Shown piece by piece: positions 36,181 through 43,861 of a stretch of 64,000 nucleotides of DNA. The notes beneath the pieces are model-generated. The model did no database searches, was not told where the DNA came from, and was given only the letters and a program-made list of their open reading frames with translations. How positions within the stretch are numbered: the first letter of the stretch is position 1; every line of letters starts with the position of its first letter. Both the position numbers and the translations under genes were made by a program. Location of the stretch: NCBI GenBank assembly GCA_965227265.1, contig OZ245738.1, positions 1,488,001-1,552,000 on the forward strand. The letters are read 5' to 3'. Source of the stretch: UBA2336 sp965227265 (GTDB lineage Bacteria; Bacteroidota; Bacteroidia; Cytophagales; Cyclobacteriaceae).

Positions 36181-37292
36181 TGAAGTATAACTGGCAACAA
36201 AAGGACTGGCCCGCTTTCAAGTACACCACCGAGGGTGTAGAAGACATGTTGCTTCAGTTTTCAGAGAAAGCCGGTCGGGTATCAGGCATTCTCGAAGCCT
36301 TACCGGAAGAAAGCCGGCAGGGAACCGTAGTTGAAATCATTCTTGCCGAGGCCATGAAAACCTCCGAGATCGAAGGCGAACACCCCAACCGAAAAGATGT
36401 ACTTTCTTCAATCCGAAAAAATCTCGGCCTTCATGAAACAACTGCGTTCATCAAAGACAAATCGGCTGCGGGTTTAGGAGAGCTGATGATCGATGTGCGG
36501 AAGACGTATGCAGAACCGTTAACAACTGAAAAACTCTTTGCGTGGCATCGAATGCTGATGGGATCAACAAGCCGGTTACTTGTTGGAGGCTGGCGTAAGC
36601 ATGAAGATCCGATGCAGGTTGTTTCAGGCGCCATCGGAAAAGAGCATGTGCATTTTGAAGCTCCGCCTTCTGCTCAAGTTCCCAAAGAAATGGAAGCTTT
36701 CGTCCGATGGTTCAACGAAACAGCGCCTGGTGGAAAAAAAGAAATAAAGAAAGCTCCGGTTCGGTCTGCACTCGCACATTTATATTTTGAGTCTATTCAC
36801 CCATTCGAAGACGGAAATGGCCGCATCGGCCGTGCAGTTGCAGAGAAGGCATTGGCACAGTCGCTTGGCCGGCCGGTGATCCTGAGTCTTTCCCGAACAA
36901 TTGAGTCTGATAAAAACTCATATTATAGTTCACTTGAACAAGCACAGCGATCAAACGAAGTCACTGCGTGGGTGAAATATTTTGTCAGAACCACATTAGA
37001 CGCCCAAGTTGAAGCTGAGCGGCAAATTGAATTCACATTGAAGAAAGTAAAATTCTTTGACCGTTTCCGCGATCAGCTTAACAATCGGCAATCGCTGGTT
37101 GTTGGCCGAATGCTGGAAGAAGGACCCGATGGCTTTGAAGGTGGTATGAATGCCCGGAAATACATGGCAATAACCAAGACATCAAAGGCAACCGCGACAC
37201 GGGATATGCAGCAATTGCTGGAACTCGGAGCGTTCGCCATCACAGGTGATTCCGGAGGGCGAAGTACCCGGTATGAAATAAAATTGAGTTAG
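36180..37292 (+). CDS. Fic-family AMP-transferase-like protein with DUF4172-like N-terminus and C-terminal winged helix
   Basis: 370 residues from the ATG at 36180; the earlier TTG at 36150 falls in the -7 element. The N-terminus 'YNWQQKDWPAFKYT' matches the DUF4172 domain found before Fic. An inhibitory helix TSEIEG (61-66) fits the S/T-x-x-x-E-G/N consensus, so activity would be self-inhibited. The Fic core motif HPFEDGNGRIGR (H207 to R218) is complete. From about 300 a winged-helix-like region (MAITKTSKATATRDMQQLLELGAFA) follows. Fic proteins modify target hydroxyls with AMP or other phosphate groups; the target here is unknown. Stand-alone gene, no antitoxin partner seen. Confidence 0.9.
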   Translation: MKYNWQQKDWPAFKYTTEGVEDMLLQFSEKAGRVSGILEALPEESRQGTVVEIILAEAMKTSEIEGEHPNRKDVLSSIRKNLGLHETTAFIKDKSAAGLGELMIDVRKTYAEPLTTEKLFAWHRMLMGSTSRLLVGGWRKHEDPMQVVSGAIGKEHVHFEAPPSAQVPKEMEAFVRWFNETAPGGKKEIKKAPVRSALAHLYFESIHPFEDGNGRIGRAVAEKALAQSLGRPVILSLSRTIESDKNSYYSSLEQAQRSNEVTAWVKYFVRTTLDAQVEAERQIEFTLKKVKFFDRFRDQLNNRQSLVVGRMLEEGPDGFEGGMNARKYMAITKTSKATATRDMQQLLELGAFAITGDSGGRSTRYEIKLS

Positions 37293-38257
37293 CTCTTACA
37301 TTCTTTAGCACAACTCGATTCTTCATCACAACTCTTCGCTTTATCGTTAATAACTTTTGGCTTTATAAAAGTTTCCTTACCCTTTTCTCTCCACTCCTTT
37401 TTCGCCAATTCGAAATCCTTTAGAAATTTCTCGTTGCTGAATAGCTTATTCACAAACTGTCTTGCAAATATCCTGGCTGATTCTGAATCTGAAGGATAGT
37501 GTACTCCGATGATCTCCCGGGAGTGCGCCATATCATACGCATCCTTAATAAACACATCTGTAAATTCTGGTGCAAGTTCCTGGAAGATGTACGCGTTGAC
37601 GTACGAGTTAGCGGCATGGCCACTGGGGTAAGCCGCCCAATCTGTGTCTTGTAAATTCTTAACATCCGAATCAATGAACACCGGTCTGATGCGCGCATAC
37701 TTAAACTTTAACGACCAAATGAAAAAGCTTGCATCGCGCCAGACATTGGCCATCAAATCAGCGGTTAGCGGCAGGTTCTCCGGATTAAACCATGAGCCGA
37801 TTGAACTTCCAATGTGAAAAAGGTTTTTTCTACACGTGGAATACGTTGAATCGCCTGGCTTGACGCTCAGATTATAATAAATATCTGCCATGTGCAAGCT
37901 TGCCCTAATCTCTTCGTCCGTTCGCGAGTTTTGTAACGCAAGAAGGTAGTTGATCTCTGCCCGTGTTTGGTCTGAACTGTTTGCCGGAACGGTTGGAATT
38001 GTAAAATCGTCAACGTTTATTCCCTGAAGATAATAGGGTGTGCGGCTCATTCTTCTTTCTATCGTTTCCGGATCAGTTATGAATTTTTGTTTGTCAATTT
38101 TTTCACTTGCACTTTTAGGCTTGGGGCTGAATGCTTCAAGCTGTTTGTAATGACCTCTGGCCGGTGTCAGGTTGCGTTGATAATTTTTCCCGGTCTGACC
38201 AAAAGCGTTGGATACCGTTATTGCCACCATCACTATAAGTAAGAAGCTTTTTCTCAT
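37289..38257 (-). CDS. PAP2-superfamily (class A-type) acid phosphatase, exported, with Cys-rich tail
   Basis: 322 residues from the ATG at 38257, which gives a signal peptide (MRKSFLLIVMVAITVSNAFG); the longer frame upstream lacks one. The vanadium-haloperoxidase/PAP2 active-site motifs are present: 'KFKYARIRPVFID', 'YPSGHAANSYV', and 'SREIIGVHYPSDSESAR'. It should hydrolyse phosphomonoesters in the periplasm. An unusual C-terminal tail holds four cysteines in CDEESSCAKEC, suggesting metal or metalloid binding. It ends convergent with fic (4-bp overlap) and lies beside the ECF sigma gene and the small Cys-rich peptide. Confidence 0.88.
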   Translation of the reverse strand: MRKSFLLIVMVAITVSNAFGQTGKNYQRNLTPARGHYKQLEAFSPKPKSASEKIDKQKFITDPETIERRMSRTPYYLQGINVDDFTIPTVPANSSDQTRAEINYLLALQNSRTDEEIRASLHMADIYYNLSVKPGDSTYSTCRKNLFHIGSSIGSWFNPENLPLTADLMANVWRDASFFIWSLKFKYARIRPVFIDSDVKNLQDTDWAAYPSGHAANSYVNAYIFQELAPEFTDVFIKDAYDMAHSREIIGVHYPSDSESARIFARQFVNKLFSNEKFLKDFELAKKEWREKGKETFIKPKVINDKAKSCDEESSCAKECKS

Positions 38258-38294
38258 GTTACGAAGTTTATTACTAAGACGGAGGGCCATGAAA

Positions 38295-38365
38295 AAAGAC
38301 GCAAAGGAAAGTCTGCGTCTTTCGTGCGAAACACGCGTCAACTGAATGAGTGACAAGGCGTCACT
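38295..38365 (+). promoter_or_regulatory. Two hairpins upstream of the small Cys-rich peptide
   Basis: A 9-bp stem AAAGACGCA / TGCGTCTTT (38295-38322, 10-nt loop) followed by AGTGAC-aaggc-GTCACT (38349-38365). Both lie in the 133-bp gap between the PAP2 start and the peptide start. They could be a regulatory leader or a terminator; no proof. Confidence 0.35.
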
Positions 38366-38390
38366 TATTATTTATTAAAAACAAAACGTT

Positions 38391-38462
38391 ATGATATCCA
38401 AGAAAGATCCAGGTTGCTGCGGTACAGGATGCTGTGAGGAAGGAGTTTCTGCCTGTTGCTAA
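38391..38462 (+). CDS. 23-residue cysteine-rich peptide
   Basis: A short frame from ATG 38391 to TAA 38460-38462, containing seven cysteines, six of them in three CC pairs (CCGTGCC in the middle and CC at the end). The AT-rich leader before it is like other start regions here, and an immediate hairpin terminator follows its stop. A composition of 7 Cys in 23 residues is hard to get by chance and fits thiophilic metal or As(III) binding. It is divergent from the PAP2 gene and convergent with the ECF sigma gene. No known family recognised; expression is unproven. Confidence 0.55.
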   Translation: MISKKDPGCCGTGCCEEGVSACC

Positions 38463-38469
38463 AAAGAAA

Positions 38470-38488
38470 GGGCAGATAAACTCTGCCC
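38470..38488. terminator. Bidirectional terminator GGGCAGA-taaac-TCTGCCC
   Basis: A 7-bp GC-rich stem with a 5-nt loop, T-rich on both sides. It lies between the stop of the 23-residue peptide (+) and the stop of the sigma-factor gene (-), which supports the peptide being transcribed. Confidence 0.7.
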
Positions 38489-38504
38489 TGCCTTTATTTT
38501 ATTA

Positions 38505-39065
38505 TTACAATCCAAGCTCATCGCGTTGCGGGCATGAGCAAGGCCCTTTATTTTCACAGACCAGGACGTTACCATACGCATCAAGTTTGATAAGGTATGC
38601 ATCATCCATCTTTTCCTTCAGCATTTGCCGGGCACGTTGAACGCGGGACTTAGCCCCGGAATAAGATATGTCAAGCGTTTTGGCCAGTTCGGTTTGCGAT
38701 AAGTTCTTGAGTTCCGTTAATTCCAAGGCTTCTTTGTATTTATCCGGAAGTGTTGCCAGCATATCAGAGAGGCACGATGAAACACAGTCATTCAAGGAAA
38801 GCTTCTCACTATCCCAATCAATATCGTGTGCATTAATTGTCTTGGCTTGTTTTCTGAAATGATCCGTTATTGCATTGCGTGTGATCTGAAAAATCCAGCC
38901 AACGAGTTTATCCGATTCCTTTAGTTGGCCCACCTTGGCATGAACCTTCAGGAATACATCCTGAACGATATCTTCAGTGGTGGCTTTGTCTTTTGTATGC
39001 TTAAACACAAAGCTTTTTAGCTTGTCCTGCGTACTGTTCCAAATTGATGTCTCTGAAGTATTCAT
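38505..39065 (-). CDS. ECF-type RNA polymerase sigma factor (SigZ-like) with Cys-rich tail
   Basis: 186 residues. Sigma region 2 reads 'DKATTEDIVQDVFLKVHAKV...LVGWIFQITRNAITDHFRKQ' and region 4 'LPDKYKEALELTELKNLSQTELAKTLDISYSGAKSRVQRARQMLKEKM'. After region 4 a tail 'DAYGNVLVCENKGPCSCPQRDE' adds three cysteines. Related sigma factors of the SigZ and CorE types carry such tails, and in CorE the tail senses copper. No anti-sigma gene is adjacent, in line with direct metal sensing. It is the last gene of the ars run (11 bp after the arsN1-like gene). Its targets are unknown; the PAP2 and Cys-peptide promoters are the nearest candidates (inference). Confidence 0.88.
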   Translation of the reverse strand: MNTSETSIWNSTQDKLKSFVFKHTKDKATTEDIVQDVFLKVHAKVGQLKESDKLVGWIFQITRNAITDHFRKQAKTINAHDIDWDSEKLSLNDCVSSCLSDMLATLPDKYKEALELTELKNLSQTELAKTLDISYSGAKSRVQRARQMLKEKMDDAYLIKLDAYGNVLVCENKGPCSCPQRDELGL

Positions 39066-39076
39066 ATCACACGATT

Positions 39077-39565
39077 TTAGATTCCAACTTTACTGCTTCT
39101 TCTTTCCAGCAATACGGTATCGCGCCAAACGTCTTTTAGTTTACCGATCTTTTCACGGTAGCCAACTTCCCGGAAGCCGAGAGCTTCATGTATCTTAATG
39201 CTTGATGTGTTTTCCGGAAAAATTCCGGCTTGCAATGTCCACAGGTTATTCTTTTCACTTTCCCGAATCAATGCATCGAGTAACGTTGTACCATAGCCTT
39301 TGCCACGGAATTTCTCATCCACATAAACACTTACTTCTGCAACGCCTGCATAAACACATCTTCCTGACACGGGCGTTAACGCTGCCCAACCAATGACCTT
39401 ATCATTTTCGATCCCCACAATTCTGCAATTGCTGATGTGAGAATCATCCCATTCTTTCCAATCAGGTGCTGAAGTCTGAAAGGTTGAGTTTCCGGTTGCC
39501 AATCCCTGCTCATAAATTTTCTTTACAGCCGGGTAATGTTTTTCAAGCAATGGGGTAATAATCAT
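39077..39565 (-). CDS. GNAT acetyltransferase, ArsN1/phosphinothricin-acetyltransferase-like
   Basis: 162 residues from the ATG at 39565. Acetyl-CoA binding motif 'VSVYVDEKFRGKGYGTTLLDALI' (R/Q-x-x-G-x-G/A). The C-terminal 'QAGIFPENTSSIKIHEALGFREVGYREKIGKLKDVWRDTVLLER' is the signature arrangement of phosphinothricin acetyltransferases. In ars operons these are known as ArsN1, which acetylates the organoarsenical antibiotic arsinothricin. Its place 10 bp downstream of a small ars gene supports that role; the real substrate is inferred. Confidence 0.85.
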   Translation of the reverse strand: MIITPLLEKHYPAVKKIYEQGLATGNSTFQTSAPDWKEWDDSHISNCRIVGIENDKVIGWAALTPVSGRCVYAGVAEVSVYVDEKFRGKGYGTTLLDALIRESEKNNLWTLQAGIFPENTSSIKIHEALGFREVGYREKIGKLKDVWRDTVLLERRSSKVGI

Positions 39566-39575
39566 AGATGCTAAT

Positions 39576-39812
39576 TTAAGATACTTCCTTCTTAAACTCT
39601 TCAAATAACTTGTCGATCATGGTCGTCAAAACCTCCTTCTCCGGGAGATCGGAGAAATACTGTTTCGGAGATTTAAGCACTTTCTTCCTGGTTTTCAGAA
39701 CTACTTCCTCCCAAGCTAAATTGCCAAGTTGGCTTTGTTTGTGCTTAAGCATTTCCATGACCGGCCTGATTTCCTGACGGCATTGCCTGTATAAGCTTCT
39801 TGCATCATGCAT
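39576..39812 (-). CDS. Small hypothetical protein in the ars operon
   Basis: 78 residues, charged and helical ('MHDARSLYRQCRQEIRPVMEML', ending LFEEFKKEVS). No signal peptide, membrane segment or known motif. Its tight fit between acr3 (10 bp before) and the arsN1-like gene (10 bp after) with a proper ATG supports a real gene. Function unknown. Confidence 0.6.
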   Translation of the reverse strand: MHDARSLYRQCRQEIRPVMEMLKHKQSQLGNLAWEEVVLKTRKKVLKSPKQYFSDLPEKEVLTTMIDKLFEEFKKEVS

Positions 39813-39822
39813 AACACATCTG

Positions 39823-40869
39823 TTATAGAGTCTGCTTCAAATACAATTTGTTTTTAAACCAAAAAGCCAGGTTAACTAATAAGATTAATGCGGGCACTTC
39901 AATGAGCGGACCAATTACCCCCGCGAAAGCCTGTCCAGAATTTATTCCGTACACTCCGACTGCCACAGCAATGGCAAGCTCAAAGTTATTTCCCGTTGCG
40001 GTGAATGAAACCGAAGCATTCTCTTCGTAGTTAGCGCCAAGCTTGCGGGATAGAAAAAAGCTTACCGTAAACATTACGATAAAATAGATGATTAGCGGAA
40101 TGGCTATCCGGAATACATCAAACGGAATTTCAACGATCATCTTACCCTTAAAGCTGAACATCACCACAATTGTGAATAGCAGGGCGATCAACGTTAACGG
40201 GCTAATTTTCGGAACTACATGCTGAACATACCAGGTTTCACCTTTAGCTTTCTTAAAGAAGTATCGGGTCAGAAAACCTAACAGGAATGGCAGACCCAGG
40301 TAGAGCAGTACACTTTCTGCTACGTCAGCCATGCTAACATTAACGACAGATCCTTCTATTCCAAAGTATGGTGGTAATACCGTTATGAATAACCAGGCGA
40401 AGACACTATAAAAGATCACCTGAAAGATGCTGTTCAATGCCACAAGTCCCGCGGCATATTCTTTATCGCCTTTCGCCAGATCATTCCAAACCAATACCAT
40501 GGCAATGCACCGCGCGAGCCCGATCAAAATAAGTCCTACCATATATTCAGGCTTGTCGTGCAGGAATATAACCGCCAGCAAAAACATAAGTACAGGTCCG
40601 ATGATCCAGTTAAGCACCAGCGATAAGCTGATCACTTTAACATTTCGAAACACTTTGCCAAGATGTTCATAACGTACTTTAGCCAGTGGTGGATACATCA
40701 TCACGATAAGTCCTATCGCAATCAGGATGTTGGTTGTCCCAACCTGGAATACGTTCATCCATTGAGCAACAGGCAGGAAGTTTCCCAAAGCAATGCCTAT
40801 AGCCATCGCCAGGAATATCCACAAGGTCAGGTATCGGTCTAAGAATCCAAGTTTAGGTTGTTCGGTCAT
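39823..40869 (-). CDS. Arsenite efflux transporter, ACR3 family
   Basis: 348 residues with ten membrane segments of the ACR3 (bile/arsenite/riboflavin transporter) type. Typical stretches are 'IGLARCIAMVLVWNDLAKGDKEYAAGLVALNSIFQVIFYSVF', with the ACR3 'GLARCIAMV(L)VW' cysteine motif, and 'ATGNNFELAIAVAVGVYG' near the end. It exports As(III) from the cytoplasm using the proton gradient. Starts 2 bp after the arsenate reductase stop, so reduction and export are coupled in one transcript. Confidence 0.94.
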   Translation of the reverse strand: MTEQPKLGFLDRYLTLWIFLAMAIGIALGNFLPVAQWMNVFQVGTTNILIAIGLIVMMYPPLAKVRYEHLGKVFRNVKVISLSLVLNWIIGPVLMFLLAVIFLHDKPEYMVGLILIGLARCIAMVLVWNDLAKGDKEYAAGLVALNSIFQVIFYSVFAWLFITVLPPYFGIEGSVVNVSMADVAESVLLYLGLPFLLGFLTRYFFKKAKGETWYVQHVVPKISPLTLIALLFTIVVMFSFKGKMIVEIPFDVFRIAIPLIIYFIVMFTVSFFLSRKLGANYEENASVSFTATGNNFELAIAVAVGVYGINSGQAFAGVIGPLIEVPALILLVNLAFWFKNKLYLKQTL

Positions 40870-40871
40870 GA

Positions 40872-41501
40872 TTATTTCTTTACCAGGGAAAATGCATACA
40901 GGATTTCTGTTCCGATCTGCTCGACACGTTCTTTATACTTTGCAGCTTCTTGCGAAGTTCCATCAAATTCTTTCGGATCATCATAGGTCAGCGCGATTCG
41001 TGCTGTTGCCCCCAATACCAGCGGGCAATTCTCGTCCGCGTGTGAGCAGGTCATGATGGCAGCAAAATCCTTGTTGTGGTTGAATGGATCATCATATTTT
41101 TTGGAGAAAGCAGTGACTGGCTTTGCATCATCAGCGAACCGAACTTTATAAACTGGGTTCTCTCCATCTTTTATTGGTGAAATATCAAAACCTGCTTCCT
41201 GCATAGCTTTAACCGCACGCGGATTGAATGCGGTTGCTTCAGTTCCACCTGAAAAAGATTGTACGTCCGGTATACCATAATAATGCGAAGCTGCCTGAGC
41301 CCACAATTGGGATAAATGGCTTCTTCTGGAATTATGCGTACAGATAAAATTCAGGTACACAGGTTTGCTAGACTGAACCCGTTTCTCAACAAAAACAGTC
41401 AATTGCTTAAGCAGTTCCTTTCGTTCAGGTGATATAGCATCAAATCCGTGAAGCAGACGCTCAGTCGTAGATTGTAGGGTGGGCAATAATGGCTTGGTCA
41501 T
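40872..41501 (-). CDS. Arsenate reductase, low-molecular-weight phosphatase fold
   Basis: 209 residues. Active-site loop 'FICTHNSRRSHLSQLWAQ' with C54 and R60 (C-x5-R), a variant of the canonical CTGNSCRS. The family-conserved 'VQSFSGGTEATAFNPRAVKAMQEAGFDIS' and 'IMTCSHADENCPLV' (Cys pair for electron relay) are present. It reduces As(V) to As(III), most likely with thioredoxin, in line with the trxB gene directly upstream. Somewhat longer than typical ArsC because of a helical N-terminus of about 45 residues. Confidence 0.9.
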   Translation of the reverse strand: MTKPLLPTLQSTTERLLHGFDAISPERKELLKQLTVFVEKRVQSSKPVYLNFICTHNSRRSHLSQLWAQAASHYYGIPDVQSFSGGTEATAFNPRAVKAMQEAGFDISPIKDGENPVYKVRFADDAKPVTAFSKKYDDPFNHNKDFAAIMTCSHADENCPLVLGATARIALTYDDPKEFDGTSQEAAKYKERVEQIGTEILYAFSLVKK

Positions 41502-41526
41502 TAGTTACAGGTATAAGTATGTTGTT

Positions 41527-42468
41527 TTAAATAGCAATCTCAGTTTCTTTGGTGGACAGGAAACGTTCAGCTTCCAATGCGGCCATACATCCGGTACCGG
41601 CTGCTGTGATGGCTTGTCTGAAATTTTTATCCTGAACATCACCACAAGCAAACACTCCTTCAACATTGGTTTTTGTTGAACCAGGAACAGTTTTGATATA
41701 GCCTTGCTCATCAAGCGATAAATACTTCTTGAAAACTGTTGCATTAGGCGTGTGACCGATGGCAACAAAGTAGCCTTCAATCGGGATGACCGTAGTCATG
41801 TTGGTCACGTTGTCTTTTATTCTAACGCTGTCAACAAATGGCTCACCCAGGATCTCATCTGTTTCAGAATTCCAATGAATCTGAATATTGGCTGTTTTCT
41901 GCACGCGTTCCTGCATGATCCGTGATGCTTTCATGCGATCCTTGCGTACAATCATATGAACCTTGTTAGCCAGTTTAGATAAGTAGAGTGCTTCTTCGCA
42001 AGCAGTATCCCCTGCCCCAACAATTGCCACATCTTTGCCCTTATAAAAGAATCCATCGCAAACTGCGCAGGCCGATACTCCCGATCCGTTTAATCTTTTT
42101 TCAGAATCAAGCCCCAGCCACTTAGCAGATGCACCGGTTGAGATAATAACAGATTCCGCCAGCACGTCTTTGTCTTCATCGATCGTTACTTTGAATGGAT
42201 AAACTGAAAAGTCGACATCAGTTGCCATACCCATGCGGATGTCTGTTCCAAAGCGTTCGGCTTGAACTTTCAGATCTTCCATCATTTCAGGCCCCATAAT
42301 TCCTTTGGCATAGCCCGGAAAATTTTCAACATCATTGGTCGTCATCAGCTGACCTCCAGGCTGCATGCCGGTATACATCACCGGGTTCATGTTTGCACGT
42401 GCCGCATAGATGGCAGCAGTGTATCCTGCCGGTCCCGAACCAATAATGAGTGTTTTAATTGTTTCCAT
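41527..42468 (-). CDS. trxB: Thioredoxin reductase
   Basis: 313 residues from the ATG at 42468. FAD motif 'LIIGSGPAGYTAAIYAARA', redox-active CAVC (C134, C137), NADPH-binding 'VAIVGAGDTACEEALYLSKLA', and 'GVFACGDVQDKNFRQAITAAGTGCMAA' for FAD at the end. It keeps thioredoxin reduced with NADPH. Its position between arsM and the arsenate reductase indicates a dedicated supply of electrons for arsenate reduction. It may duplicate a housekeeping trxB elsewhere. Confidence 0.95.
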   Translation of the reverse strand: METIKTLIIGSGPAGYTAAIYAARANMNPVMYTGMQPGGQLMTTNDVENFPGYAKGIMGPEMMEDLKVQAERFGTDIRMGMATDVDFSVYPFKVTIDEDKDVLAESVIISTGASAKWLGLDSEKRLNGSGVSACAVCDGFFYKGKDVAIVGAGDTACEEALYLSKLANKVHMIVRKDRMKASRIMQERVQKTANIQIHWNSETDEILGEPFVDSVRIKDNVTNMTTVIPIEGYFVAIGHTPNATVFKKYLSLDEQGYIKTVPGSTKTNVEGVFACGDVQDKNFRQAITAAGTGCMAALEAERFLSTKETEIAI

Positions 42469-42478
42469 AAAATTTACA

Positions 42479-43321
42479 TTAATCGCAACACCCGGGTGCG
42501 CAGCAATTCTCAGATTTATCTGCATATACCGTAATGCTGAAGATGCCGGTCTTTCCGGATTTAAATTCCTGAATCTGATCAGCTGATAAATAGTCTTTTA
42601 GGATATCATCCGGCAGTGTGATCCGCTTTTCCTTTTGAATAGTAATGGCTGAAAATCCGGTTTGTTGAATGATCGACAGGTATTCATCTTTCTGAATGGC
42701 TCCGGCCACGCATCCCGCATACATCTCAGCAGATTTCTGTAAGCCTTCCGGAAGATCTCCGACCAGCACAATATCCGACACACTGAAGTGCCCGCCTTTC
42801 TTAAGAATGCGGAAGGTTTCTTCAAACGCCTGCTTCTTATTCGGCACCAGGTTCAATACACAATTGCTGACCACTACATCTGCGATGTTTCCAGCCAGTG
42901 GCATGTTCTCAATATCACCCTGACGGAATTCAACATTCGTGTAGCCAAGCTTCTCTGCATTTACCTTTGCCTTCGCCACCATCTTTTCGGTGAAGTCAAT
43001 TCCAATTACTTTTCCATTCTCTCCTGTTATCGATCTGGCTACAAAAGCATCGTTGCCCGCACCTGAACCAAGATCAACCACGGTGTCTCCTTCTTTGATT
43101 TTAGCAAACTCAGTCGGAAGCCCGCACCCTAATCCCAGGTCAGCATCTGCCACATACCCATCGAGCTTGGTGTAATCATCCGCCATTACGGTGTAGTCAA
43201 TCGTGCTGCAGCCGGTTGCACCACAGCAGCTTGATGCGTTATCATCCTTGCTTTGTAAGGCGATCTGGCCATACTTCTCCTTTACGAGTTCTTTGAGTTG
43301 TTCCGAAGTTTGTTTTTCCAT
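42479..43321 (-). CDS. arsM: Arsenite S-adenosylmethionine methyltransferase
   Basis: 280 residues. SAM-binding 'VVDLGSGAGNDAFVARS' and 'GIDFTEKMVAKAKVNA' define the class I fold. The arsenic-binding cysteines of the family are in place: C66 (LGLGCGLP), C154 (SNCVLNL) and C204 (YAGCVAG), plus an N-terminal CCGATGC and a C-terminal CCAPGCC. It methylates As(III) to methylated and volatile forms. It follows arsR after 52 bp that contain a second ArsR-type operator. Confidence 0.95.
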   Translation of the reverse strand: MEKQTSEQLKELVKEKYGQIALQSKDDNASSCCGATGCSTIDYTVMADDYTKLDGYVADADLGLGCGLPTEFAKIKEGDTVVDLGSGAGNDAFVARSITGENGKVIGIDFTEKMVAKAKVNAEKLGYTNVEFRQGDIENMPLAGNIADVVVSNCVLNLVPNKKQAFEETFRILKKGGHFSVSDIVLVGDLPEGLQKSAEMYAGCVAGAIQKDEYLSIIQQTGFSAITIQKEKRITLPDDILKDYLSADQIQEFKSGKTGIFSITVYADKSENCCAPGCCD

Positions 43322-43335
43322 CGTTGTACTTTGTT

Positions 43336-43351
43336 ATCGTAATATTGCGAT
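43336..43351. promoter_or_regulatory. Second ArsR-type operator, before arsM
   Basis: ATCGTAATATTGCGAT, an inverted repeat with one T-G mismatch pair, between arsR and arsM, 15 bp before the arsM start. It closely matches the palindrome upstream of arsR, so arsM and the genes behind it may have their own controlled promoter. Confidence 0.6.
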
Positions 43352-43373
43352 CACTTAAGTCAAAAAAATAGCG

Positions 43374-43700
43374 TTAGCAGCAGTCTTGTCCCTTGTAGGT
43401 TTCAAACAAGTCACCAATCATTTTCTTTGCCCGGTTCCAGGCTTTCTCATCTATGCAATAGCAGACGCTTGGTCCGTCAATATCTCCTTTGATCAGGCCA
43501 GCGTTCTTCAACTCTTTTAAATGCTGTGATACGGTTGATTGAGATAAGGGCAATTCATCCACGATGTCGCCACATACACAGGATTTCTTCTTAATTAAGA
43601 ACTGAAGAATAGCAATCCGCGCAGGATGGCCCAATGCTTTGGTCATTACGGCCAGATCATTTTGCGTTTTGGTGAACTCTTCGGTCTTGGTTAATCCCAT
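43374..43700 (-). CDS. arsR: ArsR-family metalloregulatory repressor
   Basis: 108 residues. Winged helix 'LGHPARIAILQFLIKKKSCVCGDIVDELPLSQSTVSQHLKELKNAGLI'. The metal site CVC (C41, C43) in helix alpha3, in the place of ELCVCDL of classic ArsR, and a CC at the C-terminus can bind As(III). Binding would release it from the operators around it. First gene of the - strand ars run. Confidence 0.93.
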   Translation of the reverse strand: MGLTKTEEFTKTQNDLAVMTKALGHPARIAILQFLIKKKSCVCGDIVDELPLSQSTVSQHLKELKNAGLIKGDIDGPSVCYCIDEKAWNRAKKMIGDLFETYKGQDCC

Positions 43701-43710
43701 ATTCCTTGTA

Positions 43711-43726
43711 ATCGTAAAATTACGAT
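43711..43726. promoter_or_regulatory. ArsR-type operator upstream of arsR
   Basis: ATCGTAA-AA-TTACGAT, perfect 7-bp arms, 10 bp upstream of the arsR start. The same sequence type recurs at 43336. A half-site TTTTTCGTAAA lies at about 43746. Autoregulation is the usual pattern for ArsR. Confidence 0.7.
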
Positions 43727-43861
43727 AAAGGTTTCACTTCACATAATTTTTCGTAAAAAACCGGTTGCCTGCAGTTCTCCTATAACTTTTTCAAGGAATT
43801 ATATAAACCCATTTCCCGCGGGAAACCGTTTATTTGAATATTGTTTTTAATCTATCAGAAA

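Noticed and set aside
38295..38365. CRISPR-like repeats in the PAP2-peptide gap
   Set aside because: Only two unlike hairpins, no regular repeat-spacer pattern.
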